A stretch of 11,583 bases of DNA from NAT127 sp041655035 (GTDB lineage: Bacteria; Pseudomonadota; Gammaproteobacteria; Pseudomonadales; Porticoccaceae): NCBI GenBank assembly GCA_041655035.1, contig JBAZCN010000112.1, forward strand, positions 1-11,583. The letters run 5' to 3'. Position numbers and translations under genes: made by a program. A model generated the notes under the pieces. That model was given only the letters and a program-made list of their open reading frames with translations. It ran no database searches and was not told where the DNA came from. How positions within the stretch are numbered: the first letter of the stretch is position 1; each line of letters opens with the position of its first letter. Below are positions 1-6,503 of this stretch, piece by piece.

Positions 1-397
1 GTTCATGCCCTACGAACTGGAGAACGGCGGAGCCAGGCGCTGGGACGAGGTCGGCGAGCAGGTCGCCCGCGGCTTCGTCGACGACCTGCGCGAACTGACC
101 ACCAATATGACCGACGACAACATCATAGGTATCTCCTGGCGCACTCCGCTCGATATCGAGCGCGACAACCCGGCGATGGTAGGCGGGGACATCGGCCACA
201 TGGGTCCCTACGCCTGGCAGCTTGGCGGCAATCGCCCGGCGCCCGGTTACGGCCAGTACAGATCCCCGGTGGGCAAGCTGTACATGGCCGGTGGCAGTAC
301 CCACCCCGGCGGCGGCGTCACCGGCGGCTCCGGCCGCAACGTGGCCCAGGTGCTGTTCGAGGACCTCGGCCTCGATTTCGACAAGGTCATCGGCTGA
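1..397 (+). CDS. Phytoene-desaturase/PYROXD2-like FAD-dependent oxidoreductase, C-terminal part (5' end outside window)
   Basis: The reading frame is open from the left edge (first full codon at base 2) to TGA at 395-397, so about 131 C-terminal residues are visible and the N-terminal Rossmann FAD-binding domain is missing. The tail holds the signature I associate with the COG1233 phytoene dehydrogenase / PYROXD2 group: a PLDIERDNP stretch, a QLGGNRPAPGYGQYRSP stretch, then LYMAGGSTHPGGGVTGGSGRN followed by a helix ending the protein. In this family that last segment closes over the flavin. Such enzymes carry out FAD-dependent desaturation or oxidation of isoprenoid or other hydrophobic substrates, but the substrate cannot be inferred here. 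A short G+C hairpin (414-431) and a small Met-rich gene follow. Family call is strong; function is open. Confidence 0.88.
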   Translation, partial: FMPYELENGGARRWDEVGEQVARGFVDDLRELTTNMTDDNIIGISWRTPLDIERDNPAMVGGDIGHMGPYAWQLGGNRPAPGYGQYRSPVGKLYMAGGSTHPGGGVTGGSGRNVAQVLFEDLGLDFDKVIG

Positions 398-413
398 TAA
401 CAGCTTGCAAGCA

Positions 414-431
414 GGCCCCGTTCGCGGGGCC
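414..431 (+). terminator. GC hairpin with TTCG loop after the oxidoreductase gene
   Basis: A perfect 7-base inverted repeat, GGCCCCG (414-420) and CGGGGCC (425-431), encloses a TTCG loop, 17 bases after the oxidoreductase stop. No T-run follows, so it is not a classical intrinsic terminator. It could attenuate transcription into the small downstream gene or protect the upstream mRNA 3' end. Confidence 0.45.
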
Positions 432-463
432 ATGATCGTCAACGAGTAATGCGGGATTCCCCA

Positions 464-697
464 ATGAAAATGTTCAGCAAAGAAGGCATCGAGATGATGG
501 ATGTCAAATCCTTCCATCTCGATGGCGAAAGCCTGGTGATGAAAGGCAAGATGATGGGCTCGATGAACACTCAGGTGTACATCAAGCCCGAGGACATGGC
601 CGAGGCGGTGGCACTGATGCCGTGGAAGGTGATCTTCCGCCTGCCGGGGCTGTATTTCAAGGGGCTGGCCAGAAACCGCAAGAAAGCCGCCGGCTGA
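464..697 (+). CDS. Small Met-rich hypothetical protein (77 aa)
   Basis: I do not recognise this family. From ATG 464 the product has 77 residues, ten of them methionine, concentrated in the first 52. The middle (about 13-40) alternates polar and hydrophobic residues as in short beta strands. The end (52-74) is a hydrophobic, cationic segment, MPWKVIFRLPGLYFKGLARN, finishing in RKK, which suggests peripheral membrane contact; there is no signal peptide or full transmembrane span. An in-frame ATG at 449 would give 82 residues. I prefer 464 because a weak purine stretch (GGGA, 453-456) lies 7 bases upstream, but ATG 470 is also possible. It follows the oxidoreductase by 66 bases on the same strand, so it may be an accessory protein of that enzyme. 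Coding is likely, since the frame is open and protein-like; function unknown. Confidence 0.6.
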   Translation: MKMFSKEGIEMMDVKSFHLDGESLVMKGKMMGSMNTQVYIKPEDMAEAVALMPWKVIFRLPGLYFKGLARNRKKAAG

Positions 698-860
698 GTC
701 ATCGGCGCGCCGCGAGGAGAGGGCCGGAGCCCGGCGACTCGCTCTTGCGGCGCTCGCCGGACAATATATCGAACAGGATAAGAGGTTGCAGAAACGAATC
801 GATCGGGACCGGGCGATAAAACCACAAAGGAACGCCATCCTGAGCAACGGCCCACGTCGC

Positions 861-899
861 GGAAGGCCATAGGGTGTGTTGAGGAACGAAGCGCACCGC
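861..899. repeat. REP-like hairpin repeat, copy 1
   Basis: A 39-base unit that differs from the copy at 909-947 at two positions only, both T here and C there. Its core is an 8-base stem, GGTGTGTT with AGCGCACC, around the 9-base loop GAGGAACGA. The stem contains two G·T wobbles in this copy. Structured palindromes of this type between genes are typical of REP-like extragenic elements. Confidence 0.75.
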
Positions 900-908
900 G
901 GGCGTTGG

Positions 909-947
909 GGAAGGCCACAGGGTGTGCTGAGGAACGAAGCGCACCGC
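909..947. repeat. REP-like hairpin repeat, copy 2
   Basis: Second copy in direct orientation, offset 48 bases from the first with a 9-base spacer. The stem is GGTGTGCT with AGCGCACC (one G·T wobble) around the same GAGGAACGA loop. One of the two differences between copies falls in the stem and keeps pairing, which argues that the RNA or DNA hairpin is what is conserved. Confidence 0.75.
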
Positions 948-1013
948 AGGAACCGCCATCGGGGCGTACCCCCAGACCGAGGACAATACACTTGCAGGCG
1001 CGGTGACAGCGCC

Positions 1014-1019
1014 GAGGAG
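1014..1019 (+). promoter_or_regulatory. Shine-Dalgarno fixing the GTG start of the alcohol dehydrogenase
   Basis: GAGGAG lies 8 bases before GTG 1028, which is ideal spacing, and 17 bases before the alternative ATG 1037, which is too far. This decides in favour of the GTG start. Confidence 0.75.
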
Positions 1020-1027
1020 CACGGCCC

Positions 1028-2080
1028 GTGACAAAAATGACCGCCTATCGCCTGCTGGAATGGGGACGGCCCGCGGAATTCGTATCCGTCGATGTGCCGA
1101 CACCCGGCCCTGGCCAGGTCTTGCTGAAGATGGCCGCGGCGGGCCTGTGTGGCAGCGACCTGCACCTGCTCGATGCGCCGCCGGGGTTTTTCCCGTTTGA
1201 CCCGCCCTTCACCCTCGGCCACGAGAATGCCGGCTGGGTTGTTGCGCTCGGTCCGGGCGCGACCCGGTTTGCGGAAGGGGACGCGGCACTGGCCTCCAGC
1301 ACCAGTTCCTGTGGCTATTGTGAGCCGTGCCTGGGTGGCTGGGACAACTACTGTCTGGACAGCGTCAATATGTCGTCGCGGATGATGACCATGCGGGTGC
1401 GGGGCATCGGCTTCGACGGTGGCCTGGCGGAGTATGTGGTGGCTCCCGAGCGCGAGCTGGTGGCATTGCGCAACCTCGATCCGGCCATTGCCGCGCCTCT
1501 GGCGGATGCGGGAGCCACTTCCTATCACGCCGTGCAGACCGCACTGCCGGTGCTCAGGCCGGGCAGCACGGCGGTGGTGATCGGCGCGGGGGGCCTGGGG
1601 TCCTATGCCGTCCAGTATCTGCGCCTGCTCTCGCCCGCGAAGGTGATCGCCGTGGATCTGTCCAGGCAGCGCCTGGATTACGCCCGGGAACTGGGTGCGC
1701 ATGGCACGGTGCTCGCGGGCGATGGCGCCGAAGAGGCCATTCTGGGTGAATGCCCGGGCGCCCACGGAGTGCTCGATTTCTGTGGCACGGCGGACAGCCT
1801 GGCGCTTGCCAATGCTGTTCTCAGACCCCGAGGCCAACTGGTGGTGCCGGGTATCGCCTTTGGCACCGTGGCGTTTGGCTGGGGCCTGACCGCCCCAGGG
1901 GCGCGTCTCAATCTGTCCCTGGGCTTTACCCTCAACGATCTCGAGGAAGTGGTCGAGCTGGCGGCGCAGCAGCGCATCAGGGTTGATGTCGAGCCGTTTC
2001 GCTTTGACCAGATAGACCAGGCCTTCAGCGCGCTGCGGCAGGGCAGGCTCCGGGGGCGTGCGGTGATCAATTTTGGCTGA
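1028..2080 (+). CDS. Zinc-dependent medium-chain alcohol dehydrogenase, NAD-type
   Basis: The 350-residue product is a full-length MDR-superfamily enzyme that oxidises an alcohol to an aldehyde or ketone with NAD(P). The N-terminal catalytic domain supplies zinc ligands C41 (GLCGSDLH), H65-E66 (GHE) and probably D160 (LADAGATSYHAV). A structural-zinc loop carries C95, C98, C101 and C109 in the usual C-x2-C-x2-C-x7-C spacing. The Rossmann domain has GAGGLG at 186-191 and an acidic D210 at the end of the second strand, which favours NAD over NADP. An Asp at the third catalytic ligand recalls the Rhodococcus ADH-A-like branch that acts on secondary alcohols; that is inference and substrate is not shown. 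Start is GTG with GAGGAG 8 bases upstream. A carboxylesterase follows 110 bases downstream on the same strand and could feed it alcohols. Confidence 0.92.
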   Translation: MTKMTAYRLLEWGRPAEFVSVDVPTPGPGQVLLKMAAAGLCGSDLHLLDAPPGFFPFDPPFTLGHENAGWVVALGPGATRFAEGDAALASSTSSCGYCEPCLGGWDNYCLDSVNMSSRMMTMRVRGIGFDGGLAEYVVAPERELVALRNLDPAIAAPLADAGATSYHAVQTALPVLRPGSTAVVIGAGGLGSYAVQYLRLLSPAKVIAVDLSRQRLDYARELGAHGTVLAGDGAEEAILGECPGAHGVLDFCGTADSLALANAVLRPRGQLVVPGIAFGTVAFGWGLTAPGARLNLSLGFTLNDLEEVVELAAQQRIRVDVEPFRFDQIDQAFSALRQGRLRGRAVINFG

Positions 2081-2176
2081 GCGGATAGGTATCGCTATTG
2101 CCGGAGCCGATCCGTTACGCTCCGGATCTGTCCATCGATGAAACCGGTTGTCATCGTTGGCAGGACATTCTACAAG

Positions 2177-2181
2177 AGGAG
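2177..2181 (+). promoter_or_regulatory. Shine-Dalgarno fixing the ATG start of the esterase
   Basis: AGGAG (within AAGAGGAGA, 2174-2182) ends 9 bases before ATG 2191. The open frame extends upstream to a TTG at 2098 that has no comparable signal, so 2191 is the better start. Confidence 0.75.
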
Positions 2182-2190
2182 ATCCGCAGC

Positions 2191-3147
2191 ATGAACTCGA
2201 GACACCTCGTCGATCCTGAACTGTTGCCGGTACTGGATATGTTTCCCGCTGTGCCCCTGGACAAGGCGGCCCTACCGGAAATGCGGGAAATGATGAAGGC
2301 CATGATCGTACCCGCCGCCGAGGGTGAAGCCGCAGTGACGGTGGAGGAGGTGTGGCTGCCCTCGCACACCGGCGATCACCGGATCCGCGCCCTGGTGTAC
2401 AGGCCCGACCAGCAAAGCGCCGCAGCCCCGGGACTGCTGGAAATTCACGGCGGTGGCTACGTGGTGGGCCTGCCGGAAATGAGCGATGCCCAGAATCGCC
2501 ACCACTGCGCCGCCCTGGGCTGTGTGGTGGTGGCGGTGGATTACCGGCTGGCGCCGGAAACCCCGCATCCAGGGCCGGTGGAAGACTGCTACTCCGCCCT
2601 CAAATGGTTTCACGACAATGCCGCCGTGCTGAATGTCGACAGCCGGCGGATCGCCATCACCGGCAGCAGTGCCGGGGGAGGGCTGGCGGCGGCGCTGGCC
2701 CTGCTCGCCCGGGACCGGGGCGAAGTGATCCTCGCCGGGCAGGTGCTGGTGATGCCGATGCTCGACGATCGCACCGTGATGCGCACCGAGCGCAATCCCC
2801 ACCCCTATGCCGGTGAGTTTATCTGGACCCACGCCAACAACCGCTTCGGCTGGACCTCCTTGCTGGGCCAGGAGCCGGGCTCGGAAGGGGTCTCCCCCTA
2901 CGCGTCGGCGGCGCGCGCCGAGGAGCTGGCGGGGCTGCCCGCCACCTTTATCAGCACCGGCGCCCTCGACCTTTTCGTGGAGGAAGACATCGAATACGCC
3001 AGGCGCCTGATCGCCGCCGGCGTATCCACCGAACTGCACCTGTATGCCGGCGGCATCCACGGCTTCAGCATGGTCGCGGGGTCAAAGGTGGCTGTGGCTC
3101 ACGCCCGCGATATGGAAAACGCCCTGCGGCGGATGCTGGGTATCTAA
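2191..3147 (+). CDS. Alpha/beta-hydrolase esterase, hormone-sensitive-lipase family (family IV)
   Basis: The 318-residue product is the usual length for family IV carboxylesterases, cytoplasmic serine hydrolases of short-chain or secondary-alcohol esters. The oxyanion-hole motif HGGGY is at 86-90. DYRLAPE starts at 117. The nucleophile elbow GSSAG places the catalytic serine at 160. The acid is probably D260 in the GALDLF stretch, and H290 in GGIHGF completes the triad. The N-terminal 50 residues look like the helical cap of this family. There is no signal peptide. Start at ATG 2191 rests on AGGAG 9 bases upstream. It lies downstream of the alcohol dehydrogenase and convergent with the DUF1853 gene; a strong hairpin (3173-3211) separates the two. 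Family assignment is firm; the natural ester is unknown. Confidence 0.92.
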   Translation: MNSRHLVDPELLPVLDMFPAVPLDKAALPEMREMMKAMIVPAAEGEAAVTVEEVWLPSHTGDHRIRALVYRPDQQSAAAPGLLEIHGGGYVVGLPEMSDAQNRHHCAALGCVVVAVDYRLAPETPHPGPVEDCYSALKWFHDNAAVLNVDSRRIAITGSSAGGGLAAALALLARDRGEVILAGQVLVMPMLDDRTVMRTERNPHPYAGEFIWTHANNRFGWTSLLGQEPGSEGVSPYASAARAEELAGLPATFISTGALDLFVEEDIEYARRLIAAGVSTELHLYAGGIHGFSMVAGSKVAVAHARDMENALRRMLGI

Positions 3148-3172
3148 CGGCTGAGACAGCAGCAATGATTCC

Positions 3173-3211
3173 GCTGGTGGTGGCGGGAGCTGCCGCGCCG
3201 CCAGCACCAGC
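3173..3211. terminator. Long GC hairpin between convergent genes, possible bidirectional terminator
   Basis: The arms GCTGGTGGTGGCGG (3173-3186) and CCGCCAGCACCAGC (3198-3211) pair over 14 positions with a single G-G mismatch around an 11-base loop. It starts 25 bases after the esterase stop and lies 132 bases beyond the DUF1853 stop on the other strand. No T-run flanks it, so release may need Rho or the hairpin may only block 3' decay. A second small dyad, CCGCGG at 3211-3216 and 3224-3229, abuts it. Confidence 0.55.
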
Positions 3212-3343
3212 CGCGGATCTGCGCCGCGGAAAGGATTCAGGATTTGCCGGTACGAATCGCGTGCCGGAGTATCTGTAACCGCCCACAGCGCAGTCTCAGG
3301 TGCTTTCGCGCGGTTTCATGCCGGCAGGTCGTTCGCATCCCTG

Positions 3344-4303
3344 TCATGGATGGCCCGCATCGACCGCCAGGTTTTCGGTGGTGGCGCGGCGGATGCCGGG
3401 CCAGCCATCCGGCGCGACGAAAAAACGCCGGATCGATTCCGCCCGCGCGACGGGGTGACCGTAGAACATCACCGGCTGCCTCTGCTCATCGAGCAGCGAC
3501 GAGATTTTCGCCGCCATCTCGCGCCTGGCGCGACCGCTGTGGCTATCGCCATTTTCAACCTGTGTCAGCCACTGTTGTTTGGGGAGCACCGCCCAGCTGT
3601 GGCGCGGGTTGTCGGCAAACAGGGCGGGGAGCTCGCGGCGATACAGCCATTCGCCCCGCAGATGCCCGGGGTTGCAGGGGGCTGGCAGCGCAATGGACTG
3701 CCGCCAGGGATGAAACAGAAATCCCTTGATGACAGTGGCCCGAAGCTGCGCGGAAGGCAGCCCGGCAGTTTGCAGCCGGCGCTGGGTCTCGTCCCGGGTC
3801 GAGAGCGGCAACTGGTGATTGGCCAGGTGGCCAATCTTGGCGGCGAGACTATCGTCGGGGTTGGGGCCTATCCATTTCTCCAGCGCGGTCCCCGGCTGCT
3901 CCGGGTGATAGAGATAGAACTTCACCGCGATCTCGCCGTGAACCACCGCCCCCAGGTGGTGGTCGCGAAAGAGCAGGTCCAGCGCGCCGAGCGTCTGGCC
4001 GTTTCTCGGTACGGGCAACTGGTGGGCGAGCAGCTCGAATTGTGGGTGGCTGGCGAGATAGAAGATCCACATGGCTTCAAAGCGAGCGCCGAGGCGCTTG
4101 TCGCTGAGCGACGCCAGGTGGCGTTGCAAGGGCCTCGGGTCTCTGTCGAGGGCGCCGAGAATCTCTCCGGCACCGCGGTCCTCGCGGCACGGCCACGGGG
4201 TTGTGGTGGCCGGGGGCAAGGTGTCGATGATGGGGGCGCTGAACAGGCACCAGCCCAGTTCTCTGACCAGGGGGCTGGTGGCGGCTCGCCAGTCGAATGC
4301 CAC
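3344..4303 (-). CDS. DUF1853 family protein
   Basis: The 319-residue product matches the DUF1853 family as I know it, found mostly in gamma- and betaproteobacteria and of unknown biochemical role. The diagnostic core runs from RFEAMWIFYLASHP (74-87) through LLAHQLPV (91-98) and GALDLLF (106-112) to GEIAVKFYL (123-131). E76 on a helix, D109 on a strand and E124/K128 on the next strand resemble the layout of a PD-(D/E)XK nuclease core, so a nuclease-like fold is plausible but not shown. The GTG start at 4303 is backed by AGGAG on the minus strand (plus 4310-4314), 6 bases upstream. The gene is divergent from nadK, with 159 bases between them. A 364-residue frame on the opposite strand over the same interval has no family resemblance and is a high-GC shadow. 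Confidence 0.87.
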   Translation of the reverse strand: MAFDWRAATSPLVRELGWCLFSAPIIDTLPPATTTPWPCREDRGAGEILGALDRDPRPLQRHLASLSDKRLGARFEAMWIFYLASHPQFELLAHQLPVPRNGQTLGALDLLFRDHHLGAVVHGEIAVKFYLYHPEQPGTALEKWIGPNPDDSLAAKIGHLANHQLPLSTRDETQRRLQTAGLPSAQLRATVIKGFLFHPWRQSIALPAPCNPGHLRGEWLYRRELPALFADNPRHSWAVLPKQQWLTQVENGDSHSGRARREMAAKISSLLDEQRQPVMFYGHPVARAESIRRFFVAPDGWPGIRRATTENLAVDAGHP

Positions 4304-4309
4304 GATTCA

Positions 4310-4314
4310 CTCCT
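4310..4314 (-). promoter_or_regulatory. Shine-Dalgarno fixing the GTG start of the DUF1853 gene
   Basis: CTCCT on the plus strand reads AGGAG on the minus strand, 6 bases before the GTG codon at 4303-4301. No ATG near this position is better placed. Confidence 0.65.
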
Positions 4315-4423
4315 CGTCGGGTGGGGCGCGGGGCGGGTTTCAGCCAGACGCGCCCGCCGTGAGGCCCGTGGCCCGGCGTCGCGCTGGCCGGAGCGGTGCC
4401 CTGCACCCCGCCCCCCCGCTGTG

Positions 4424-4429
4424 TATAAT
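4424..4429 (+). promoter_or_regulatory. Probable -10 box of the nadK operon promoter
   Basis: A perfect TATAAT in an otherwise C-rich stretch, 33 bases before the nadK ATG. The hexamer 17 bases upstream (CTGCAC, 4401-4406) matches the -35 consensus poorly, so the promoter would lean on the -10 element or an activator. Transcription would begin near 4436, giving a leader of about 27 bases. Confidence 0.55.
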
Positions 4430-4462
4430 CCGAAGCCTACTTGATAACGGGTTTTCAGGGCT

Positions 4463-5362
4463 ATGACAAATTTCCGGCGCATCGGTCTGTTGACCCGCCT
4501 GCACCTGGACCAGGTGACCGAGACCCTCAACCACCTGGTGCGCTTTCTCAACGGCGCCGGCTGGCAGCCGGTAGTGGAAGCCAGCGCTGCCGAGTGGCTG
4601 GAGCCCGGCGACTACACCCTCGAGGAGCGCGATGTCATGGCCCGCTCCGTGGATCTGGTTATCGTCGTGGGCGGCGACGGCAGCATGCTCAGCGCCGCTC
4701 GCGACATGGTCGATTTCGATGTGCCGCTGCTCGGGGTCAACCGCGGCCGCCTGGGATTTCTCACCGATATCCTGCCCGACGCGGTGGAGGAGCGGGTGAC
4801 CCGGGTGCTGGCCGGTGAATACGTGGTGTCCGACCGCTTTCTGCTCGACGTCAGCATCACCCGCGGCAATCAGCTGATCGGCGAGGGGCTGGCGCTCAAC
4901 GATGTGGTGCTGCACCCCGGTAAATCGGTGCGGATGATGGAGTTCGAGCTGCATGTCGACCGCCAGTTCGTCTACAGCCAGCGTTCCGACGGGCTGATCG
5001 TGTCGACACCCACCGGCTCCACCGCCTACGCCCTCTCCGCCGGCGGGCCGATCATGCATCCGCGGCTCGACGCCCTGGTGCTGGTGCCGATGAATCCCCA
5101 CACCCTCACCAGCCGGCCCATTGCCGTGCCTGGCAGCAGTACGGTGGATATCCGCGTCGGCGAGCGCAACGAACTCCATCCGCTGGTGACCTGCGATGGC
5201 CAGCGGGATATCATGATCGAGCCCGATGACAATATCCGCATCCGCAAGAAAGACAAACCGCTGCGCCTGATTCACCCGGTGGACCACAACTTCTACAGTA
5301 TCTGCCGTTCCAAGCTGGGCTGGGGCAGCCGCCTGGATTCCGGCGAACATATCGAAAGATGA
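4463..5362 (+). CDS. nadK: NAD kinase
   Basis: Phosphorylates NAD to NADP with ATP or polyphosphate in the cytoplasm, the only usual bacterial source of NADP. The product has 299 residues, close to the roughly 290 of the E. coli enzyme. Family hallmarks are all present: the GGDGS motif at 70-74 with catalytic D72, the NRGRLGFL stretch at 93-100, N146-D147 in ALNDVVLHPG, DGLIVSTPTGSTAYALSAGG at 176-195, and the C-terminal GQRD near 251-254. The ATG at 4463 has only a weak, close Shine-Dalgarno (AGGG, 4457-4460). It is the first gene of a tight run to pepN; the rhomboid gene begins 15 bases after its stop. A clear TATAAT lies upstream. Confidence 0.96.
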   Translation: MTNFRRIGLLTRLHLDQVTETLNHLVRFLNGAGWQPVVEASAAEWLEPGDYTLEERDVMARSVDLVIVVGGDGSMLSAARDMVDFDVPLLGVNRGRLGFLTDILPDAVEERVTRVLAGEYVVSDRFLLDVSITRGNQLIGEGLALNDVVLHPGKSVRMMEFELHVDRQFVYSQRSDGLIVSTPTGSTAYALSAGGPIMHPRLDALVLVPMNPHTLTSRPIAVPGSSTVDIRVGERNELHPLVTCDGQRDIMIEPDDNIRIRKKDKPLRLIHPVDHNFYSICRSKLGWGSRLDSGEHIER

Positions 5363-5377
5363 CTGGATGGATTCGCT

Positions 5378-6217
5378 ATGACTGAATGGGTCAAAGTCGC
5401 CCAATTCCACCGCGCCCTCGACCTGGAGTTGCTGGTGGCCAAGCTGACGGAGCGCAGCATCGATCACCGCATCAGCGTGGAAGGGGAGGCCCAGGTGCTG
5501 TGGATACGGGAGGATGGCCCCGGCGATGATGTCGCCGACCTGGTGCGCCAGCTGGCCCTGCGCCTGCCGGCCAGAACCTCCCTGCAGCCCGACCCGCTGA
5601 CCCAGTTGCGGCGCTCCCCGGTATTGGCGTTGAGCCTGCTGCTGAGCATCGCCGGCGCGCTTATCGTCCACTGGCAGTTCCACTGGGTGCACTGGTTCAC
5701 TTTCCAGGATTTCGTGCTGGTCAGCACTCGGGAAATCCGTTTCGGCAGCTTTGCCGACGCCTGGTCCGCCGGCCAGTACTGGCGGCTGTTCACGCCGATG
5801 TTCCTGCATTTCGGGGTCTTCCACATCGCCTTCAACGGCCTCTGGCTATGGGAGTTCGGCCGGCGCATCGAGGCGAAGGCGGGCAGCCTGCACCTGTTGA
5901 TGCTGGTGCTGGTCTGCGGAGCCGCATCCAACTGGAGCCAGTACCTGTTCGGCGGCCCCTCCCTGTTCGGCGGCATGTCGGGCGTGCTCTACGCTCTGCT
6001 CGGCTACCTGTGGATCCGCAACCGGGTGGCTCCTGATCCGGCGCTGACGCTGCCCCGGGGGGTGATCGGCTTTATGCTGGTGTGGCTGCTGCTGTGCCTG
6101 GCGGGCGTCGTCGACATGTTCATGCGCGGCAGCATCGCCAATGCCGCCCACGTCTCGGGACTGCTGGTGGGGATGGCGCTGGGAGCCATATTTGGCTTTG
6201 CCGCCCGCCGCCAGTGA
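5378..6217 (+). CDS. glpG: Rhomboid family intramembrane serine protease (GlpG-like)
   Basis: A 279-residue inner-membrane protease that cleaves transmembrane helices of client proteins. The first 75 residues form a soluble cytoplasmic domain resembling the GlpG N-terminal domain. Membrane segments follow at about 81-99, 137-160, 171-189, 197-213, 228-247 and 256-275. The core signatures are complete: YWRLFTPMFLHF from 134, with H149 and N153 of the HIAFN segment lining the oxyanion site; catalytic S201 in GGMSGV; and H258 in NAAHVSG forming the Ser-His dyad. The Shine-Dalgarno is weak (GGATGG, 5365-5370). The gene lies 15 bases after nadK and 19 before the DUF1315 gene. The E. coli glpG sits in a glycerol operon, so this is a different context; the symbol rests on sequence similarity only. 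Confidence 0.9.
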   Translation: MTEWVKVAQFHRALDLELLVAKLTERSIDHRISVEGEAQVLWIREDGPGDDVADLVRQLALRLPARTSLQPDPLTQLRRSPVLALSLLLSIAGALIVHWQFHWVHWFTFQDFVLVSTREIRFGSFADAWSAGQYWRLFTPMFLHFGVFHIAFNGLWLWEFGRRIEAKAGSLHLLMLVLVCGAASNWSQYLFGGPSLFGGMSGVLYALLGYLWIRNRVAPDPALTLPRGVIGFMLVWLLLCLAGVVDMFMRGSIANAAHVSGLLVGMALGAIFGFAARRQ

Positions 6218-6236
6218 ATTTTCAACAGGAGCAACC

Positions 6237-6503
6237 ATGGATTATCAGCAGTTACTCAAGTCCCTCACCCCAGAGGTCTACGAAAACCTCAAGCGCGCCG
6301 TGGAACTGGGCAAATGGCCCAATGGCGAGTCCCTGACTCCCCAGCAGCGGGAGACCTGCCTGCAGGCGGTGATCGCCTGGGACGCCCTGCACAAGCCGGA
6401 ACAGGAGCGGGTGGGTTACATCCACAGCGAAAAACACGATCACTGCGGTGATGAGGGCGAAGTTACCGGGCTGGACGAGCCGCGTCCTCTCAAGTGGTCC
6501 TGA
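6237..6503 (+). CDS. DUF1315 family protein (YeaC-like)
   Basis: The 88-residue product matches the small DUF1315 proteins, such as E. coli YeaC, whose function is not established. The recognisable part is the N-terminal half: LLKSLTPEVYENLKRAVELG, then KWPNGESLTPQQRETCLQAV with helix continuing to about residue 55. The C-terminal third is polar and His/Asp/Glu-rich (HSEKHDHCGDEGE), which could bind metal but may only be a flexible tail. ATG 6237 has a good AGGAG 5 bases upstream; upstream in-frame codons would overlap the rhomboid gene. Its 3' end overlaps the DUF2797 gene by 10 bases, which implies translational coupling. Confidence 0.88.
   Translation: MDYQQLLKSLTPEVYENLKRAVELGKWPNGESLTPQQRETCLQAVIAWDALHKPEQERVGYIHSEKHDHCGDEGEVTGLDEPRPLKWS

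Larger units (their letters stand above)
698..1027. other. Intergenic region of 330 bases with repeats, no convincing gene
   Basis: No reading frame here looks like a protein. The first part (about 715-830) has a weak inverted repeat, CCGGCGA (731-737) with TCGCCGG (754-760) and a 16-base loop, then a locally AT-richer stretch. The centre holds two copies of a 39-base hairpin repeat (861-899 and 909-947). The right end carries a 5-base hairpin (GGCGC 997-1001, GCGCC 1009-1013) just before the alcohol dehydrogenase Shine-Dalgarno. I could not pick a convincing promoter for that gene. Confidence 0.6.

Noticed and set aside
786..820. TTGCAG with downstream GATAAA as a promoter for the alcohol dehydrogenase gene
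   Set aside because: The spacer would be 23 bases, outside the range for a sigma-70 promoter, and the repeats lie between it and the gene.
861..947. Repeat pair considered as a CRISPR remnant
   Set aside because: There are only two copies, the spacer is 9 bases, and no cas gene is present; the structure fits a REP-like element better.
699..1103. A 134-codon minus-strand frame with an apparent 16-residue protein repeat (AVRFVPQHTLWPS twice)
   Set aside because: The protein repeat is just the 48-base period of the two DNA hairpin repeats, a multiple of three by chance. The frame also overlaps the alcohol dehydrogenase start region.
2098..2190. N-terminal extension of the esterase from TTG 2098
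   Set aside because: TTG has no ribosome site, while ATG 2191 has AGGAG at ideal spacing and yields the normal family length.
3350..4444. A 364-codon plus-strand frame opposite the DUF1853 gene
   Set aside because: The minus-strand product carries the DUF1853 core motifs and a well-placed ribosome site, whereas this frame has no recognisable domain and runs into the nadK promoter.
4340..5824. A 494-codon open frame on the minus strand across nadK and the rhomboid gene
   Set aside because: It covers two confidently identified plus-strand genes, and the translation is a low-complexity His/Gln/Gly-rich shadow.
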